Below are positions 46,290-57,169 of a stretch of DNA of 64,000 bases, one piece after another. The stretch is from NCBI GenBank assembly GCA_008360975.2, contig CM039187.1, positions 18,505,495 to 18,569,494 of the forward strand. Direction: 5' to 3'. The notes under the pieces were generated by a model. The model saw only the letters and a list, made by a program, of their open reading frames with translations. It was not told where the DNA came from and made no database searches. Numbering within the stretch: position 1 is the first letter of the stretch; each line of letters begins with the position of its first letter. Origin of the DNA: Lichenostomus cassidix (Eukaryota > Chordata > Aves > Passeriformes > Meliphagidae). The translations under genes were made by a program, and so were the position numbers.

Positions 46290-47040
46290 GGCAGATGGCA
46301 CAGAATTAACAGAAAATGGGAGAGGAAAAAAGAGGAAGAACATTACTGGCTCCAGAGAGAGTGGACATTAAAAAAATAAAGAATAAGGGAATGAAAACAA
46401 GTTTAAGTACTCTCTCCAGAGGAGGGGGGGAGGGAAAGCGCGAGGCAGAGCAGGGACGAAGCAGCGTGATAATAACCAAAGGCGTGAAATTGCAAAAGTA
46501 AAATTTGTGGCACTCGGGAGGGGCTGATAAGGCCCCAGCTTCATTGCAAAACTCACTCAGAAATTACTGATGTGATGTTTTAGCCTTTATCATTAATAAT
46601 AATCGAGAGTGGGGAGCAGGGTGGGGGTGACTGAAACAAAGAGGGAAAGAGATTGCGTGAGTATCTGAAACCTGGGGAAGGAGGAAAAGGCAACAAGAGG
46701 AAAGCTGGGGGAGAGGAGATGGGGGGGGGAGAAAAAGGAGTCCAAATGAGGGGAAAAAACATTGAGAAAGGAAAGGAAAGTTGAAAAGGAAGCAATACTG
46801 GCCAAGAAAAAAAAAGGAGGAGTAAAGAGGCAGAGGAGGAAGGTTAAAGGACATGAGGAGAACAAAGGGGGAAGGCAGACAAACAGGAGTTGGGGAAGAA
46901 AACACCAAAAAGTGAGAGGGGGGGAAAAGACAGTCAGGGGGCGAGAAGAGGGTGAATGAATGGAGAAGTGACAGCAGAGATGAAATAGTGGGAGAAGACA
47001 GACTGTAGGACAGGGATTAAGAGAGGGGGAGACAAAGAGA
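46290..47040 (+). repeat. Long polypurine (GA-rich) domain
   Basis: Over about 750 bases the plus strand is strongly purine-biased, with runs such as GGAGGGGGGGAGGGAAAG (46421-46438), GATGGGGGGGGGAG (46718-46731) and AAGGAAAGGAAAG. The bias relaxes only around 46465-46612, where a candidate element lies. Charged Lys/Glu/Arg-rich and, on the other strand, Phe/Ser/Pro/Leu-rich 'proteins' predicted here are artefacts of this bias. Confidence 0.8.
46465..46612. promoter_or_regulatory. Candidate conserved element inside the polypurine domain
   Basis: About 150 bases of balanced, complex sequence interrupt the purine tract: GCAGCGTGATAATAACC, AAAGGCGTGAAATTGC, GGCACTCGGGAGG, CATTGCAAAACTCACTC and CATTAATAATAATCGAGAG. 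CpGs and homeodomain cores coexist. A sharp island of balanced composition inside biased DNA suggests constraint. Confidence 0.42.
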
Positions 47041-47240
47041 TATGGCCCTGCCGCTCTCCTCCCAAATTAATCGAGGATACATCAACCCAAGCCACTAAAA
47101 CAGAGCTATTATGAATGGGTTAGTCACAGGTGGAGTTAAAGGCCTACAGAGGGATATTAGCCAAAATTGAGTGGCTTTTAATTTCTTTCTAACGAGAGAT
47201 TGTGGCTGGGGAGCCAGACACTGCCTCGGCTTAGCTAGGC
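47041..47240. promoter_or_regulatory. Candidate conserved noncoding element
   Basis: Immediately after the polypurine domain, complex sequence resumes with CCCAAATTAATCGAGG, AGAGCTATTATGAATGG, GGGATATTAGCC and TCTAACGAGAGATTG. No repeats and no continuous frame. With 46465-46612 it may form one bipartite regulatory element. Confidence 0.42.
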
Positions 47241-47611
47241 CTGAAGGCAGCTAAACACGGGAGCCGGCAGCTTCCCACAGCCACGCTAAACCACAGGCGA
47301 GCTGACCTGTGCCGTGCATGCAGCGAGCTGGAAACGGCACACATGAGCTGACCTGCCCGCTCCCTGCAAGCAAACGGCAGAGCCACACACCACAGCGTGG
47401 GACACGCACAGCAAACCTGGCAGGGACCCACCGGGCTGCTCTGCCTCCTCTCGGCTCCGCTGACAGACAGACGGACAAAGTTCCCGTGCTTCGCAACCCA
47501 TCAGTGAGCTGAGGTGATTCACCCTGCCCATCAGGGCTTGGCTTTTTACTGGAAGATCCCCCGGCACTGCAGCCTCCTCATTGCCCTCCTGGAGAGACCA
47601 GGGAGCTTCGA
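47241..47611. other. Moderately CpG-enriched sequence
   Basis: About 18 CpGs spread over 260 bases (47240-47500), higher than surrounding DNA but not dense enough for a typical island. Overlapping frames on the minus strand (47231-47627) have no recognisable domain. It may be the shoulder of the element at 47041 or a weak promoter. Confidence 0.35.
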
Positions 47612-47735
47612 CATAAGACCAGGACATCTGGGTTCTATTTCTGGCTCTGCTGCTGGCAATTCACCACATTTCTCCATTTTCCCATCTGCTATGTGGGAAT
47701 AATGCAGTATTGTTAAAACTAAGCACTTAAAAATG
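47612..47735 (+). mobile_element. MIR-like SINE fragment
   Basis: Excellent order match to MIR: 'GACATCTGGGTTCTATTTC', 'TGGCTCTGCTGCTGGCAATT', 'CATTTCTCCATTTTCCCATC', 'TGCTATGTGGGAATAATGCA', then 'AAGCACTTA'. These parallel 'CTGGGTTC..', 'GGCTCTGCCAC', 'CTCAGTTTCCCCATCTGTAAAATGGGGATAATA' and the 'AAGCGCTTA' 3' end. The best-preserved MIR in the window together with 54815. Confidence 0.72.
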
Positions 47736-48369
47736 ATGAATCAGACCATCTCCTCATACCAAAAATCATGGGATTGTTTTAAAAAAAATCCTGACATCTT
47801 CTAGAAGGATAGGGCTACATACAGAAGGACTTGCACACCTTTGGAGAACTCACTCTATTGCACTCTAATTTCCTAAAAGATTTAGAGAGAGAGTTTAATT
47901 TTTTTCCTCTGAACTTAGAGCTCAGAGTTCAGCAGGACACACCATGCTGGGGGAAAAAAATCTTCAGAACTGGTGATACTGTATAACATAATTTTTCCCC
48001 CAATAGCTGTGTGCAGGCTTTCCATGAAAACATCTTGCTTCCCAAAGTGTCAGTTCATTAAAACCAAAGGGAGAGGTCAATTTCTAACAGCTCTCTCTCT
48101 GTGAAGCAATTTGTGGGGACCACAAAAAAAAAGTTGTGGAATTATGGCAACATCCAGCTCTAACATTTTCTAAACAAAAACATTTGTTTTATGCTTGAAA
48201 ATTACTTTCATTTTTAAGTTCTAGACCATTTAGGCTTAAAAGTGAGTTTCAAATGGTAAAAAGTTGCATTGGGAACAAAATATTTCATTTTATCCAATAC
48301 AAAAGTTTGGGACTAGGGTATAGGAAAAGGGAGATAGGATCAGGATGAGAATCAAATTATTCCTTTGTG
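47736..48369. other. No recognisable feature
   Basis: AT-rich noncoding sequence with short A and T runs. Nothing recognised. Confidence 0.45.
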
Positions 48370-48571
48370 AAAGCATTACATATTTTTTATTTCTTATCCT
48401 ATTTTGAAGCAGAAGTTACTGCAGTTTACAAATTCTCATAGAAAAAAATATATTTCCTGCCTAAATCTAATTTCCATCTATACGAGGTGTTTTAAGGACT
48501 GCAGCTTATGCTAAGTATTCATAATTTATGTATTTATTTCATCCATTGTCAATGTGTCCCAGCCTAAATAA
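48370..48571. promoter_or_regulatory. Weak candidate regulatory block
   Basis: AT-rich complex sequence with CTATACGAGGTGTTTTAAGG and CATAATTTATGTATTTATTTC directly left of a CA repeat. AT-richness makes motif hits cheap, so this is a weak call. Confidence 0.25.
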
Positions 48572-48599
48572 TACACACACACACACACACACACACACC
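48572..48599. repeat. (CA)n microsatellite
   Basis: About 13-14 uninterrupted AC units. The open frame 48528-48896 begins beside it and contains a THTHTH run translated from it, so it is not evidence of a gene. Confidence 0.97.
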
Positions 48600-49789
48600 A
48601 TCTCAGTGCTGTTCAAATACTCACACATTTTCCCCTTTTTCAATCTGAACCCAGACTTGCTCGTGATGGTTGTGAAATTTACTCAGAAGTGGATGTGCTT
48701 TCAGGTGAAAGACACAAATCAGATGAGCTGGAAAGTGTGTGTGACCTCTAAGCCAACAAAAACACCTCTGCAGAATATACGTGAAGGCATTGCCACAAAT
48801 CAGGGTGAACTCGCATCACAGTGGCTTAGGAGCACAGTGGTACATGCTATGATACAGGGGGTGCTGTTCATGGAACATGTATCACACATGTGCTAAGTCA
48901 CAAAAACCCAGTTTTTGTTCTTAGTGCATGGAACATCACACAAAACCTGGTAACAGCCATGTCTAATGAGCAGAAGTCACATTTGGAAATCACTTGCTAA
49001 TTCATCTGAGAATAATTCATAAACTCAAGAGACAAACAGTCTTAGTGGTGAGGTAAATCTGTATAATTTTTCTGGATCTTACCAACACTTGGATGGAGCA
49101 ATGTTATCCTCCTAATGAAAGAGCCTGCAAAGACAAGGGCCAACATTCACATGAGGATGTCACTCTACGCTGCGGCAAAGGACCCAGAGGCAGGGCTTCT
49201 GTGCTCTGTGCTCAGCTCATCTTCAGGACTTTTGTCTCGAGGTCCACCAGAAAACAGGAGTAGCAGCCAGGTGCATCTGGTTTGGGCCTTCATTCACTTG
49301 AAACTTTGCAGGCTATTTTTCCTTCAAAAACTAAAGAGAAAGATCCTGTGCATTCTTCTCTTACTCAAACAGTGAGCTCAACTGGGACAAGTCAGCAGTG
49401 CTGGAGTCTGGCTTTTCCATCGTCTAAGCCTCCTTCACATCTCCAGCTGGAGAATCTCATATCTGTCCATCAGGGAAACAGTCCTGTGGCATGAAGTTCT
49501 GCCTTCAGGGATAAATTAATTCCTCACTGAGATTGAGGGACCTCAAGATATATCTTCATAGTGGACAAACAAAATAATATACTAGAGTGAGAATGTCCCA
49601 GGGGACAAAGAAAAGCAGACATGAGTGATCAGCCCACATGGAAAGTGCACATGCAACAGAGTTGAGGGGGATAGGGCTGCAGAAATCAAACACCAAATAA
49701 TGCCAGTGTACATTCTTATTCAGAGACCTCAGACTCCCATGTGCAAGTTTTCCAGCTTGCTCACTCACGGAGGAGCACTGGCTGAGTTC
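48600..49789. other. No recognisable gene
   Basis: Ordinary noncoding sequence. Short frames only. Nothing recognised. Confidence 0.45.
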
Positions 49790-50110
49790 AATGTTTCCTG
49801 TTGATAATTTTTCTGCCTTGTCTGTCGGCACGGAGCTAAGACCATTCCCTGCTGTCGCAAAAGCCTTTTTCAATAGGCACCGTCCCCCCTGGGCTGCCAG
49901 CTGAGGCTGCTCCCTGGAGAGCTACACCCCTCTCAGAGTCTATTAAAGCTCAATTACCCAGGGCTGACTGGCCTCGTTGTCTGGCAAAGGGAGGTAGGAT
50001 GTTCCTCTCCCTCCCAGGGTCGGGGCTGCTTTACTATGGCCCAGCCAGATCACATCTATGTATCAATTTAATAAGATCAAATCAAGTACAAGATGTGAGG
50101 GGAGGAAGGC
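49790..50110. promoter_or_regulatory. Strong candidate conserved noncoding element
   Basis: Complex sequence with CpGs kept in separate motifs (CTGTCGGCACGGAGC, GCTGTCGCAAAAGCC, GGCACCGTCCC, GGGTCGGGGC), together with GTTGATAATTTTTC, GAGTCTATTAAAGCTC, TCAATTACCCAG and ATCAATTTAATAAGATC. The density of CpGs next to homeodomain and GATA-type (TGATAA, AAGATC) motifs, and the lack of any repeat, make it one of the better candidates. No open frame covers it. Confidence 0.5.
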
Positions 50111-50852
50111 AGTGAAAGGAAAAGCTGTAAGCAGGCAGCTCAGAAAGCCACCAGTGCCTGCCTAGGCAAAATTGGCTGGCCCAGTGATGGCGAAGGGCAC
50201 GTTGCTGATTTACAAAGCAGGCACAATGGAGCATCCTGATTTACATCAGCATGGATGTCCTGGCCTCACACATCCTGTCCACCAGCATCTTCCTGTGCAA
50301 TATCTGAATCACTGGTGCTTTCTCAGGGACCAAAACCACTCTCTCCTACATGTCCCACTTTTGTTGCCACGCTGTTCCCAAAGAGGTTTCACATCTTCAG
50401 CAGTCAAGTCCTGGCCTTCCCCACATGCTGGGAGAGAGCTGTCATCAACGCCAACACAGAAGTTTCTATCAGCGATGAACAGCTTCCCTCCCACCTACAC
50501 CCTCCCTCTTTGGATGTGTCTTCTGGGGTCTGAGCCCATAGACAGAATTATACAAATAGATCAGTCATACAGATAGCAGTCGTGTTTCATTTATTACTCA
50601 GAATCCTTATGGGCAAAGAAAATAAGAGAAGCTGAAAAAATGTAAACCCATTTATTTTGTTCCACATCCCTTAAGGACCCATGCTTTCCAAAGCTGCTTC
50701 ATTGGCAGAGAAGGTGGGGGTGAGGGAAAGGAGGACACACTGATACACAGACAGTCTAACTTTGGGTTAGCATGTCTCTGCCATGGTCCACAGGACTCTG
50801 AATGTCACACAGATATCAAGAGGTAAAAGTCTCAGGTGCCTCTGGAAAGAAT
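50111..50852. other. No recognisable feature
   Basis: Ordinary noncoding sequence with overlapping short frames (50172-50576) lacking recognisable domains. Confidence 0.45.
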
Positions 50853-50985
50853 CCTTTATGCTCATCACACAGGCAAGGAAACTGAGGCAGGGGAGAAGCC
50901 TGGCAGCCATTTACAAAGCCTCTCAGAAACATGCCTGAGAAGTGGAGACAGGTGAAGTGGGATCCCCTAAGCACCAGGCTGCCTG
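50853..50985 (-). mobile_element. MIR-like SINE fragment
   Basis: Plus-strand CACACAGGCAAGGAAACTGA, then GGCAGGGGAGAAGCCTGGCA, and later CCTAAGCACCAGGCTGCCTG correspond to the reverse complement of MIR ('ACAGATGAGGAAACTGAGGC', '...CCCAGGCTG..'). The middle is decayed. Confidence 0.52.
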
Positions 50986-53424
50986 TCTTCCTTGGTACAC
51001 TGTGACACATGCCACCAGCTGAGGAATGGAGGAACAGAAGAGAGGAAACTCATCAAATGCAAACTATTCACAAGTGTCACAGATATTCAGTCCAGAAGGG
51101 TCTGCACATTATTGCATCTTCAAACTGCAAATCACCACTCACCTCCAAGACAAACTTGAGACCTCTGGTAGAAGGCATATACCAAGCACACTGAGCCATG
51201 GGGCAAAAGTAGGCCCTGCTAAAACCTCCCCTATTCCCTGTTTCTGGCAGAAGTCAGAATCTGTGGGAATGCACTCCAGAGGTCCCCATGAAAACTCATT
51301 TCTAATGCTGAGCAGAGAGAGCAAGATGTAGCAGTGCATGAAAACATGGATGGTCCAGCCTCTCCAGCCCCGAGATGCACAGTAGAGCAGGACTGGTGCA
51401 CTCCTTGTGCATTCAGAACACAAGAGCTCTCTTGGGTACAGAGTTGAGCTGACAAGAAAATGCCTGAACCCCAAATCTTTTTCCCTCACCTTGAGTTAAC
51501 AGAGTATACCTTGCACCATGGAGCATTGTCAAGACCTGGCCAGTTTCACAGGTCAGGAAGGAAGCATTTGCCCTGCTGCCAGCTGTGCCAAACCTCCAGC
51601 TTCCTGCCTCTTGGCAGAACTCCAGAACATCCCTCATTCTTCTGCAGCACCTTCCTCGCTGGGACCCTGCAAAAAACTTACCCCTTTTCTGACCTAGAGC
51701 AGTGAGGCCATCAAATATTTCGCTTCAGACATGGACAGAGGAGAGATGCAGGTGGGCATTCAATCTGGAAAATAAAGCATGGGCTGGGTGAATGTCATTA
51801 TCCATGAATGGAATGGAACAGATAGGAGAAGTAACCTATATTCTCATGCAAGCTGGGCACCACTGATGGTGGTGTCATTCATGAGACACTGGTGCCACAC
51901 CACGGGATTGTGTCTCCATGGTACATTTTCCAGGAGGGCCTGCTACATATCCAGTTCCCTTCAAGGTAGCAGCTTGAGGAGGTTATGGCTGCATGACCAG
52001 ATCTGAGGAAGAAAATAGAGTTGATGTGTGCCCTGTAGTTTGCACAAGCAGTCATGACCAGAGGTGCTGGCAATTTTCATTCCTTGGCAGCACTGCCACA
52101 CTGGGCACCACAATTCCCTGTCTCCCAGGTACAGGTACACACGGCCATGAGATCCAAGTGAGACTGCTGTCACAGTCCCTTTAGACCTGGGAAAAAGCTG
52201 GGTTGATGCCTGCAGATGCCCACTTTCCTAGCTTTATTCTGGACCTTTTGATACTTGCTGCTTCTCTTCAAATTTCAGCATCTGGAATCATAACATTAGG
52301 GGATATGAATCTGAAGGGGAAGGTGTGGGAGGGCAGAAGTTTAGCTGTTCTTTAGTGGAAGAAAACCTAACAGATTCAACAACCTCAAAAGGCACAAAAA
52401 AAAAACCATTCCACCAAAGCCAATGGCATTTTATTATGTAATTTACTGCCTTTGGCTCTGGACATGCTGAACAAAACCTCCCATCAAAAAATCAACCCAA
52501 ACCTTCCACCTGCACAAAGAGCATGAAAAGTCCCATCTGTGCTGAGGACAGGGACAGTGGAAACATCTTGTTCCCTTCCTATTCAGAACAAACCCAAAGT
52601 GAATCCCTGCAGACCAAGTTCAGGCTCAGATGCTTCAGCTAAGAGGAATTGTAGCAGTCTGGTGATTCAGAGAGAGACAAACCTTCATTTGAGAGGATTT
52701 TTGGCTTTGTGCGTCTATGGTTTAAAACCTTCAGAGTCTCAGAGATGAAGATGTTCTTCCTGGGAAAAGAGAATAGGCCAAAGAGGATCAGGTCCAGCTT
52801 GCCACACACTGATGAGGGAGACTTCCAAGGAGACAACATGTACCAACAGAGCTGCCCAGCTTGATCAGCCCCATACTTGGTGTATTGAAACCCTGCTGAA
52901 GAATGCCTTGACCTGCAGTGGATTTGAGCAGTGGCTGGGAAACTCCAGCAGAACATCAGTGCAAGCACACTCTGCCCTACAATGTAAGAGGCAGTGAAAG
53001 GCAGGTGAAGCAAAGCGAGGTGGCTTGGGCTACCCAACAGACTGGTGGAAAAGAAGGATTGAATATTCCCTCATGTGCTGCCCATGCCCATTGCTCCAGC
53101 TGTCTCCCACTGTGGCAGCAGGATCTGATGCCACAAAGCACCTTATCCCTGGCATTGACATCTGACACAGCCAAAATGGGCATCACACTTATACTCAACT
53201 AAAACCATGGCACAGTGCATTGCCCAGGAAGCCCTGGGTGCCACACTCCTAGATGGAGCTTTAAGGCAACCTCTTTCCTAGAGTACCAAGCAAAATTACC
53301 CTCCCTGCCCCCATCCCCAGACATCATTCCCTGGAGCTTTACACCAGGACCACAAGCGCATGAGGGAGGGATGGGGACACAGAGAGGATCTCCCACCAGA
53401 AACTGTGTGGGGAGGATTTAAAAA
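50986..53424. other. No recognisable gene
   Basis: Ordinary unique-looking sequence. Frames such as 51026-51331, 51139-51489 and 52639-53037 show no recognised domain and overlap on opposite strands. No repeat family is seen apart from an A run near 52397-52406. Confidence 0.45.
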
Positions 53425-53525
53425 AAGAAGAATATGGAAGAGAGGCTGTGAGCAGAGACAGAGAAAGAAAAAAAGGAGTGGGAAGGGAGAAAGTGAGAAA
53501 AAGAGAGAGAGAGAGAAAAATGACA
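53425..53525 (+). repeat. GA-rich polypurine tract
   Basis: AAGAAGAATATGG leads to GAGAGAGAGAGAG-type sequence ending at about 53518. It abuts the left edge of the strongest candidate element. Confidence 0.88.
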
Positions 53526-54150
53526 GGAGCTGAATTTTCGGCGCCCTCACTTTAAATCAAGATAAAAGACTGAAATGGAAAATAACAGTCCAGAGAAACC
53601 CCTGGACGGCTTTGGGCGTTAATGGAAACACATGGCTGAAGGCTGTAGTGTTGTCAGCTTCCCCGTGCTCTGACATTCCTTTCTGATAATCCGGCCTGCC
53701 ATAAAATTAGAATAGCAAATACCTCCTGACAAAGATGCATGTTTCCCTCTATTGTGCCATCATAAAAAAAACTCCGCTGGTGACTCGAGGAGCCGCAAAC
53801 TTCAATTTAAATTTACAGTGCGGCGGAAGGAAAGTGATATGCACTCAAAAATTTTAATAACCTATTAAGTTACGACTTCAATTTCATTTTATGAATATTT
53901 TCCTTGGGGAGCAGTGCTATCACAGAGAAAGATAGAAATTTAAAAAAGATAAATAGTGCCATTAATCTCCAACATTTCTCTTCCATTATCCTTGAAAATT
54001 AGGAGTTATTTTTGTTCAGATCTTCATGTAATTAGCTCCCTACACTTGATTCACTAGCCAGAAAATGACCATGTTCAGAAAATTAAAAATTTGTCATTAA
54101 GTGGAATTTAACATAATATCATTTATCTTTATCTATTCCCCAGCTGACAG
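53526..54150. promoter_or_regulatory. Strongest candidate conserved noncoding element
   Basis: About 620 bases of complex repeat-free DNA between two polypurine tracts. The left half keeps CpGs (TTTTCGGCGCCC, GGACGGCTTTGGGCG, TAATCCGGCC, GACTCGAGGAGCCGC, GTGCGGCGG) in otherwise AT-rich sequence. The right half is a dense field of homeodomain- and POU-like motifs (CTTCAATTTAAATTTAC, GATATGCACTC, TAATAACCTATTAAGTTACG, GCCATTAATCTCC, CATGTAATTAGC, GTCATTAAGTGG). No coding frame, repeat or RNA gene covers it. This texture is typical of highly conserved developmental enhancers, although conservation itself cannot be tested here. Confidence 0.62.
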
Positions 54151-54184
54151 CAGGAGCCTTGGAAGTGATACAGGCTTCTGTGTC

Positions 54185-54450
54185 AGAGAGTAGAGGCAAG
54201 TCCTCGACATGAGAGGGAGAGTGCAGGAGTGTGGGGGGGAGGCTATAAGGATGTGGGAGAGGGGGAGCATGTGAGACAAAAAGGAAGCAGGAGCTGGAGT
54301 CACAGGAAGAGGGGGAGAAAAGGAGGAGTGGGGCATGGGAAGAGAGGGAGAATGCAGCAGGCAGGTGGAGGAGCAGGGCAGACAGCCAGGCAGGGTGAAG
54401 GGTGGAGGAAGGAGCAGGAGGGGTGAGGAAGAAGAGGGCAGGGAAGGCAA
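54185..54450 (+). repeat. GA/GGA-rich polypurine tract
   Basis: The plus strand is strongly purine-biased (GGGAGAGTGCAGGAG, GGGGGGGAGG, GAGAGGGGGAGC, GGGGTGAGGAAGAAGAGGG). The Ser/Pro/Leu-rich minus-strand frame 54133-54474 is an artefact of this tract. It flanks the strongest candidate element on the right. Confidence 0.85.
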
Positions 54451-54814
54451 GGTAGAGTTACCTACTGAGCTCAATGGCAGCGCTCGGGAAGTGCCACCAT
54501 GAAGTCAGCTGGGTGTCACTATGAAAGCAGAATTGGTGGCCTGGCGAAATCCTGACCTGGCAGGGTCTCTGAGCCCGTGCACTGGATGAACACCAAGGCA
54601 CTGGTTCCTGCTGACAGCTTTCTCTAGTTCTTCCCCTGTCCACCTCACCAGTCCCCCATGAAACATAGAGCAAGACCCAGAGGAAATCACCATCAAGGTC
54701 AGAGGAAGGTGTTTGCTGCCTATTAAGCACCTAAAGCCTGTACAGGCAACAAGAGCCAAATGGATATTTCCTGTTAGCAGACCTCATCCTCCTCAGGTGC
54801 TTCAGAGTGATCCA
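54451..54814. other. No recognisable feature
   Basis: Ordinary noncoding sequence between the purine tract and a MIR fragment. Confidence 0.45.
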
Positions 54815-54940
54815 CTGAGTACTCCCACCATGTACAGAAGGCAAACTGAGGCATAGAACAGGTCTGCAACTTGCAAAAAGTGGTGAGACTGGAAGCAGAG
54901 CTGGGATCAGACCCCAGCCCACACTGGCAGATCCTTAGAT
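54815..54940 (-). mobile_element. MIR-like SINE fragment
   Basis: Plus-strand order: ACAGAAGGCAAACTGAGGCA, TAGAACAGGTCTGCAACTTG, CAAAAAGTGGTGAGACTGGA, AGCAGAGCTGGGATCAGACC, CCAGCCCAC. This follows the reverse complement of MIR ('GAGGAAACTGAGGCACAGAGAGGTTAAGTGACTTGC..', 'GTGGCAGAGCCGGGATTCGAACCCAGG') through nearly its whole 3' half and core. The minus-strand frames across it are not genes. Confidence 0.78.
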
Positions 54941-56689
54941 ACCTGCTGCTCCAACTCTCACTTTCCACTCCCTTCCCTCAACTAATCTGGTGTGCACACC
55001 AGAAGTGCAACAAGAGCAGCTCTCCAGCATGGGCTGAACTACAAGGAGCCTCTTCAGCTTCTGAATCCCTCTCATTGACTGCAAAACATTAGCCTCCTAA
55101 CCATCTCATTTAATGTGTCTCTGTCTCTCCTACTCTCAGTGGCGAGATCTGATAAAATATCTCTCTGAAGAAAATGAAAGAGAATAGGTGGAAGGAAGGA
55201 GAAGAACACCATAAAGCAAACACTATGGGCAGGAGCTATTTTAAATAACTGGCTAGCTAAAAAAGCCAAGGACATTAGCTACTCAGCAGTTCCATCACAA
55301 GAGCTTGTGCTATTTTAAGCAAATCTCTTTGCCTCTCTATTCTGGGTTAAAGTTTGGGGATTTTTCCACTCCTCTCCAAGAAGTTTTGGGGAGTTTTATT
55401 TAGCTGAGTTCCCTTGTCCTGTATCTGAATTTTCAAATTTTGTGCTTGTATTTTGTTCTTATTTTGTCTTAAAAGTACAATGAACTGTATTGAGGAAAAG
55501 CCATAAAGATTTGCATTGCATCAAAACCAAGTTTAATGACCTTGTATTCTACCATGTACTCTTCTGTGCTAACCATAACACAGAATTTTGCACAAGTGTC
55601 TACTGGACAGCCTGCAGTGTGTCACAGATCTGTGCAAGAGGTATAAAAAGGCATAAAACAGCAGAGGAACATTCTAGTTCAGACACTTATCACCATGCTT
55701 CATGGTTGAGATTTTTAATGCAGCCTAGGGAGTTATATGCAAAAAAATCTACTCACAGGTTCCTGCAAACTATAGTTGGCAGCCACAAAGTACCAGCCCA
55801 TGTGCACCACCCTATTCCTTTGTACCTATAAAAGGACAAGACAGGTCAGGATGATTTTGCTCGTCCTGTAGCAGGACACATAGAGGTGTTGGAAGTATCT
55901 TGGGTGCTACAGCAAGCCAACAGCAGATCCAGGTATGGGACCCAATCATCCTGCCTCTTTTCTGCAGGCAACCACATGCTGACAGCTCTGAAGTTTCTCA
56001 CCGCCAGCTGGGGGATGCAGTGCTGCTTTATAGCTCAGGCAACTTCTGTATTCTGGTGCACATGTAGCTGGAGTCAACAGCCAGGCTGGATAAGCACAGG
56101 CCTGGGTAGTGAAGTTTTCACTAGGTACTGGGTATGGCTCTAGATTGGATCTTAGCTAGAGAAAAGGAAAGTAGCAGCTACTATAGCACTTGCCCCAGTG
56201 GAGGGGAGTGCTGTCTGTAGGGATCTGTTCTGGGACCCATTTACTCATCTTAAGGGTACTGCAGCCATGTCTCTGGTCTAAGCACTGACTGGAAGTACTC
56301 AACCCTCATCTGCTACATCAACATCACTGCAGAGCAAACTCCCTCCAACCAGTGATCTGAAATATCAAGAATCATCTCATCCCTTCAGCAGGCAATCTCC
56401 AGACAGTTAGCTGGGACAGGTACTGAGCTGGAAGGCCCAGGGTGACAAGTAAGGTTACATTGGCATTGGAGGGAAATGTTGACTTTTGATCCTTGTGGAG
56501 CACCTCCCCATGGCAACACAGATCTGACCACAGAAAGACCCATGAAGCATTTTCCTCTGTCCATGCTAGGACTGGTTTCTGACTGATGAAGAAATCAGGA
56601 ATGTGATTTCCTCTCACTGCTGTGTTGCCCAAACCATTTTATTGTGCATCCCAGAAAATGTTCTGGATGAGAATCCAGCACCCTGGATC
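54941..56689. other. No recognisable gene
   Basis: Ordinary noncoding sequence; a weakly AT-rich, enhancer-like patch lies at 55100-55190 (CAGTGGCGAGATCTGATAAA). Frames at 55490-55831 and 55886-56143 have no recognised domain. Confidence 0.45.
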
Positions 56690-57160
56690 TCAAATAGCCC
56701 TTTCCCCCAGGTCTCCTCCCTTCCACCCTCCCACTCAGACTCATGCTCCTCCTCTCCCATCCCTCCACACACTCTTCCTTTTGCAGTTCCCCTTCATTTT
56801 CTGTCTTTGCTCTGTGTTGTCCCTTTCTTCACCACTACTAGAGCTGTTTGATTCATGGTGGTCTCAAAGCAGGGGAGAAGGCCCCTACTTCTCTTATCCA
56901 CTTCTTATATGATTTACCAAAGTGCCTTCAATTTGTTTCCCCATTCCTTGACTTAGTAGCTATCCTTGCTGCTCCCCTTAAAACCTGTTCTCTTCTTCTG
57001 CACCGCTGTCTTCCTCTATCCACTTCAAGCCCTTTTTATACCTTTACAGGCTAAGCCAGACTGTTCTCTTCCTCTCTCCATACACAGACCCTGGCCCATC
57101 CCCTCCTGCTTCTCCCATTCCTTTCTCATGCTCCCCCTCCTCACCAGAGCTTCAGCACTG
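56690..57160 (-). repeat. Polypyrimidine (CT-rich) domain
   Basis: The plus strand is pyrimidine-rich over about 470 bases (TCTCCTCCCTTCCACCCTCC, CTCCTCCTCTCCCATCCCTC, CCTTTCTTCACC, TCTCTTCCTCTCTCC). It corresponds to a purine domain on the minus strand and sits directly left of the candidate element at 57170. Overlapping Ser/Pro/Leu/Phe-rich frames are artefacts. Confidence 0.78.
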
Positions 57161-57169
57161 CAGCCTTAA

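Noticed and set aside
46564..46959. Phe/Ser/Pro/Leu-rich minus-strand and Lys/Glu-rich plus-strand frames
   Set aside because: Both are translations of the polypurine tract, not proteins.
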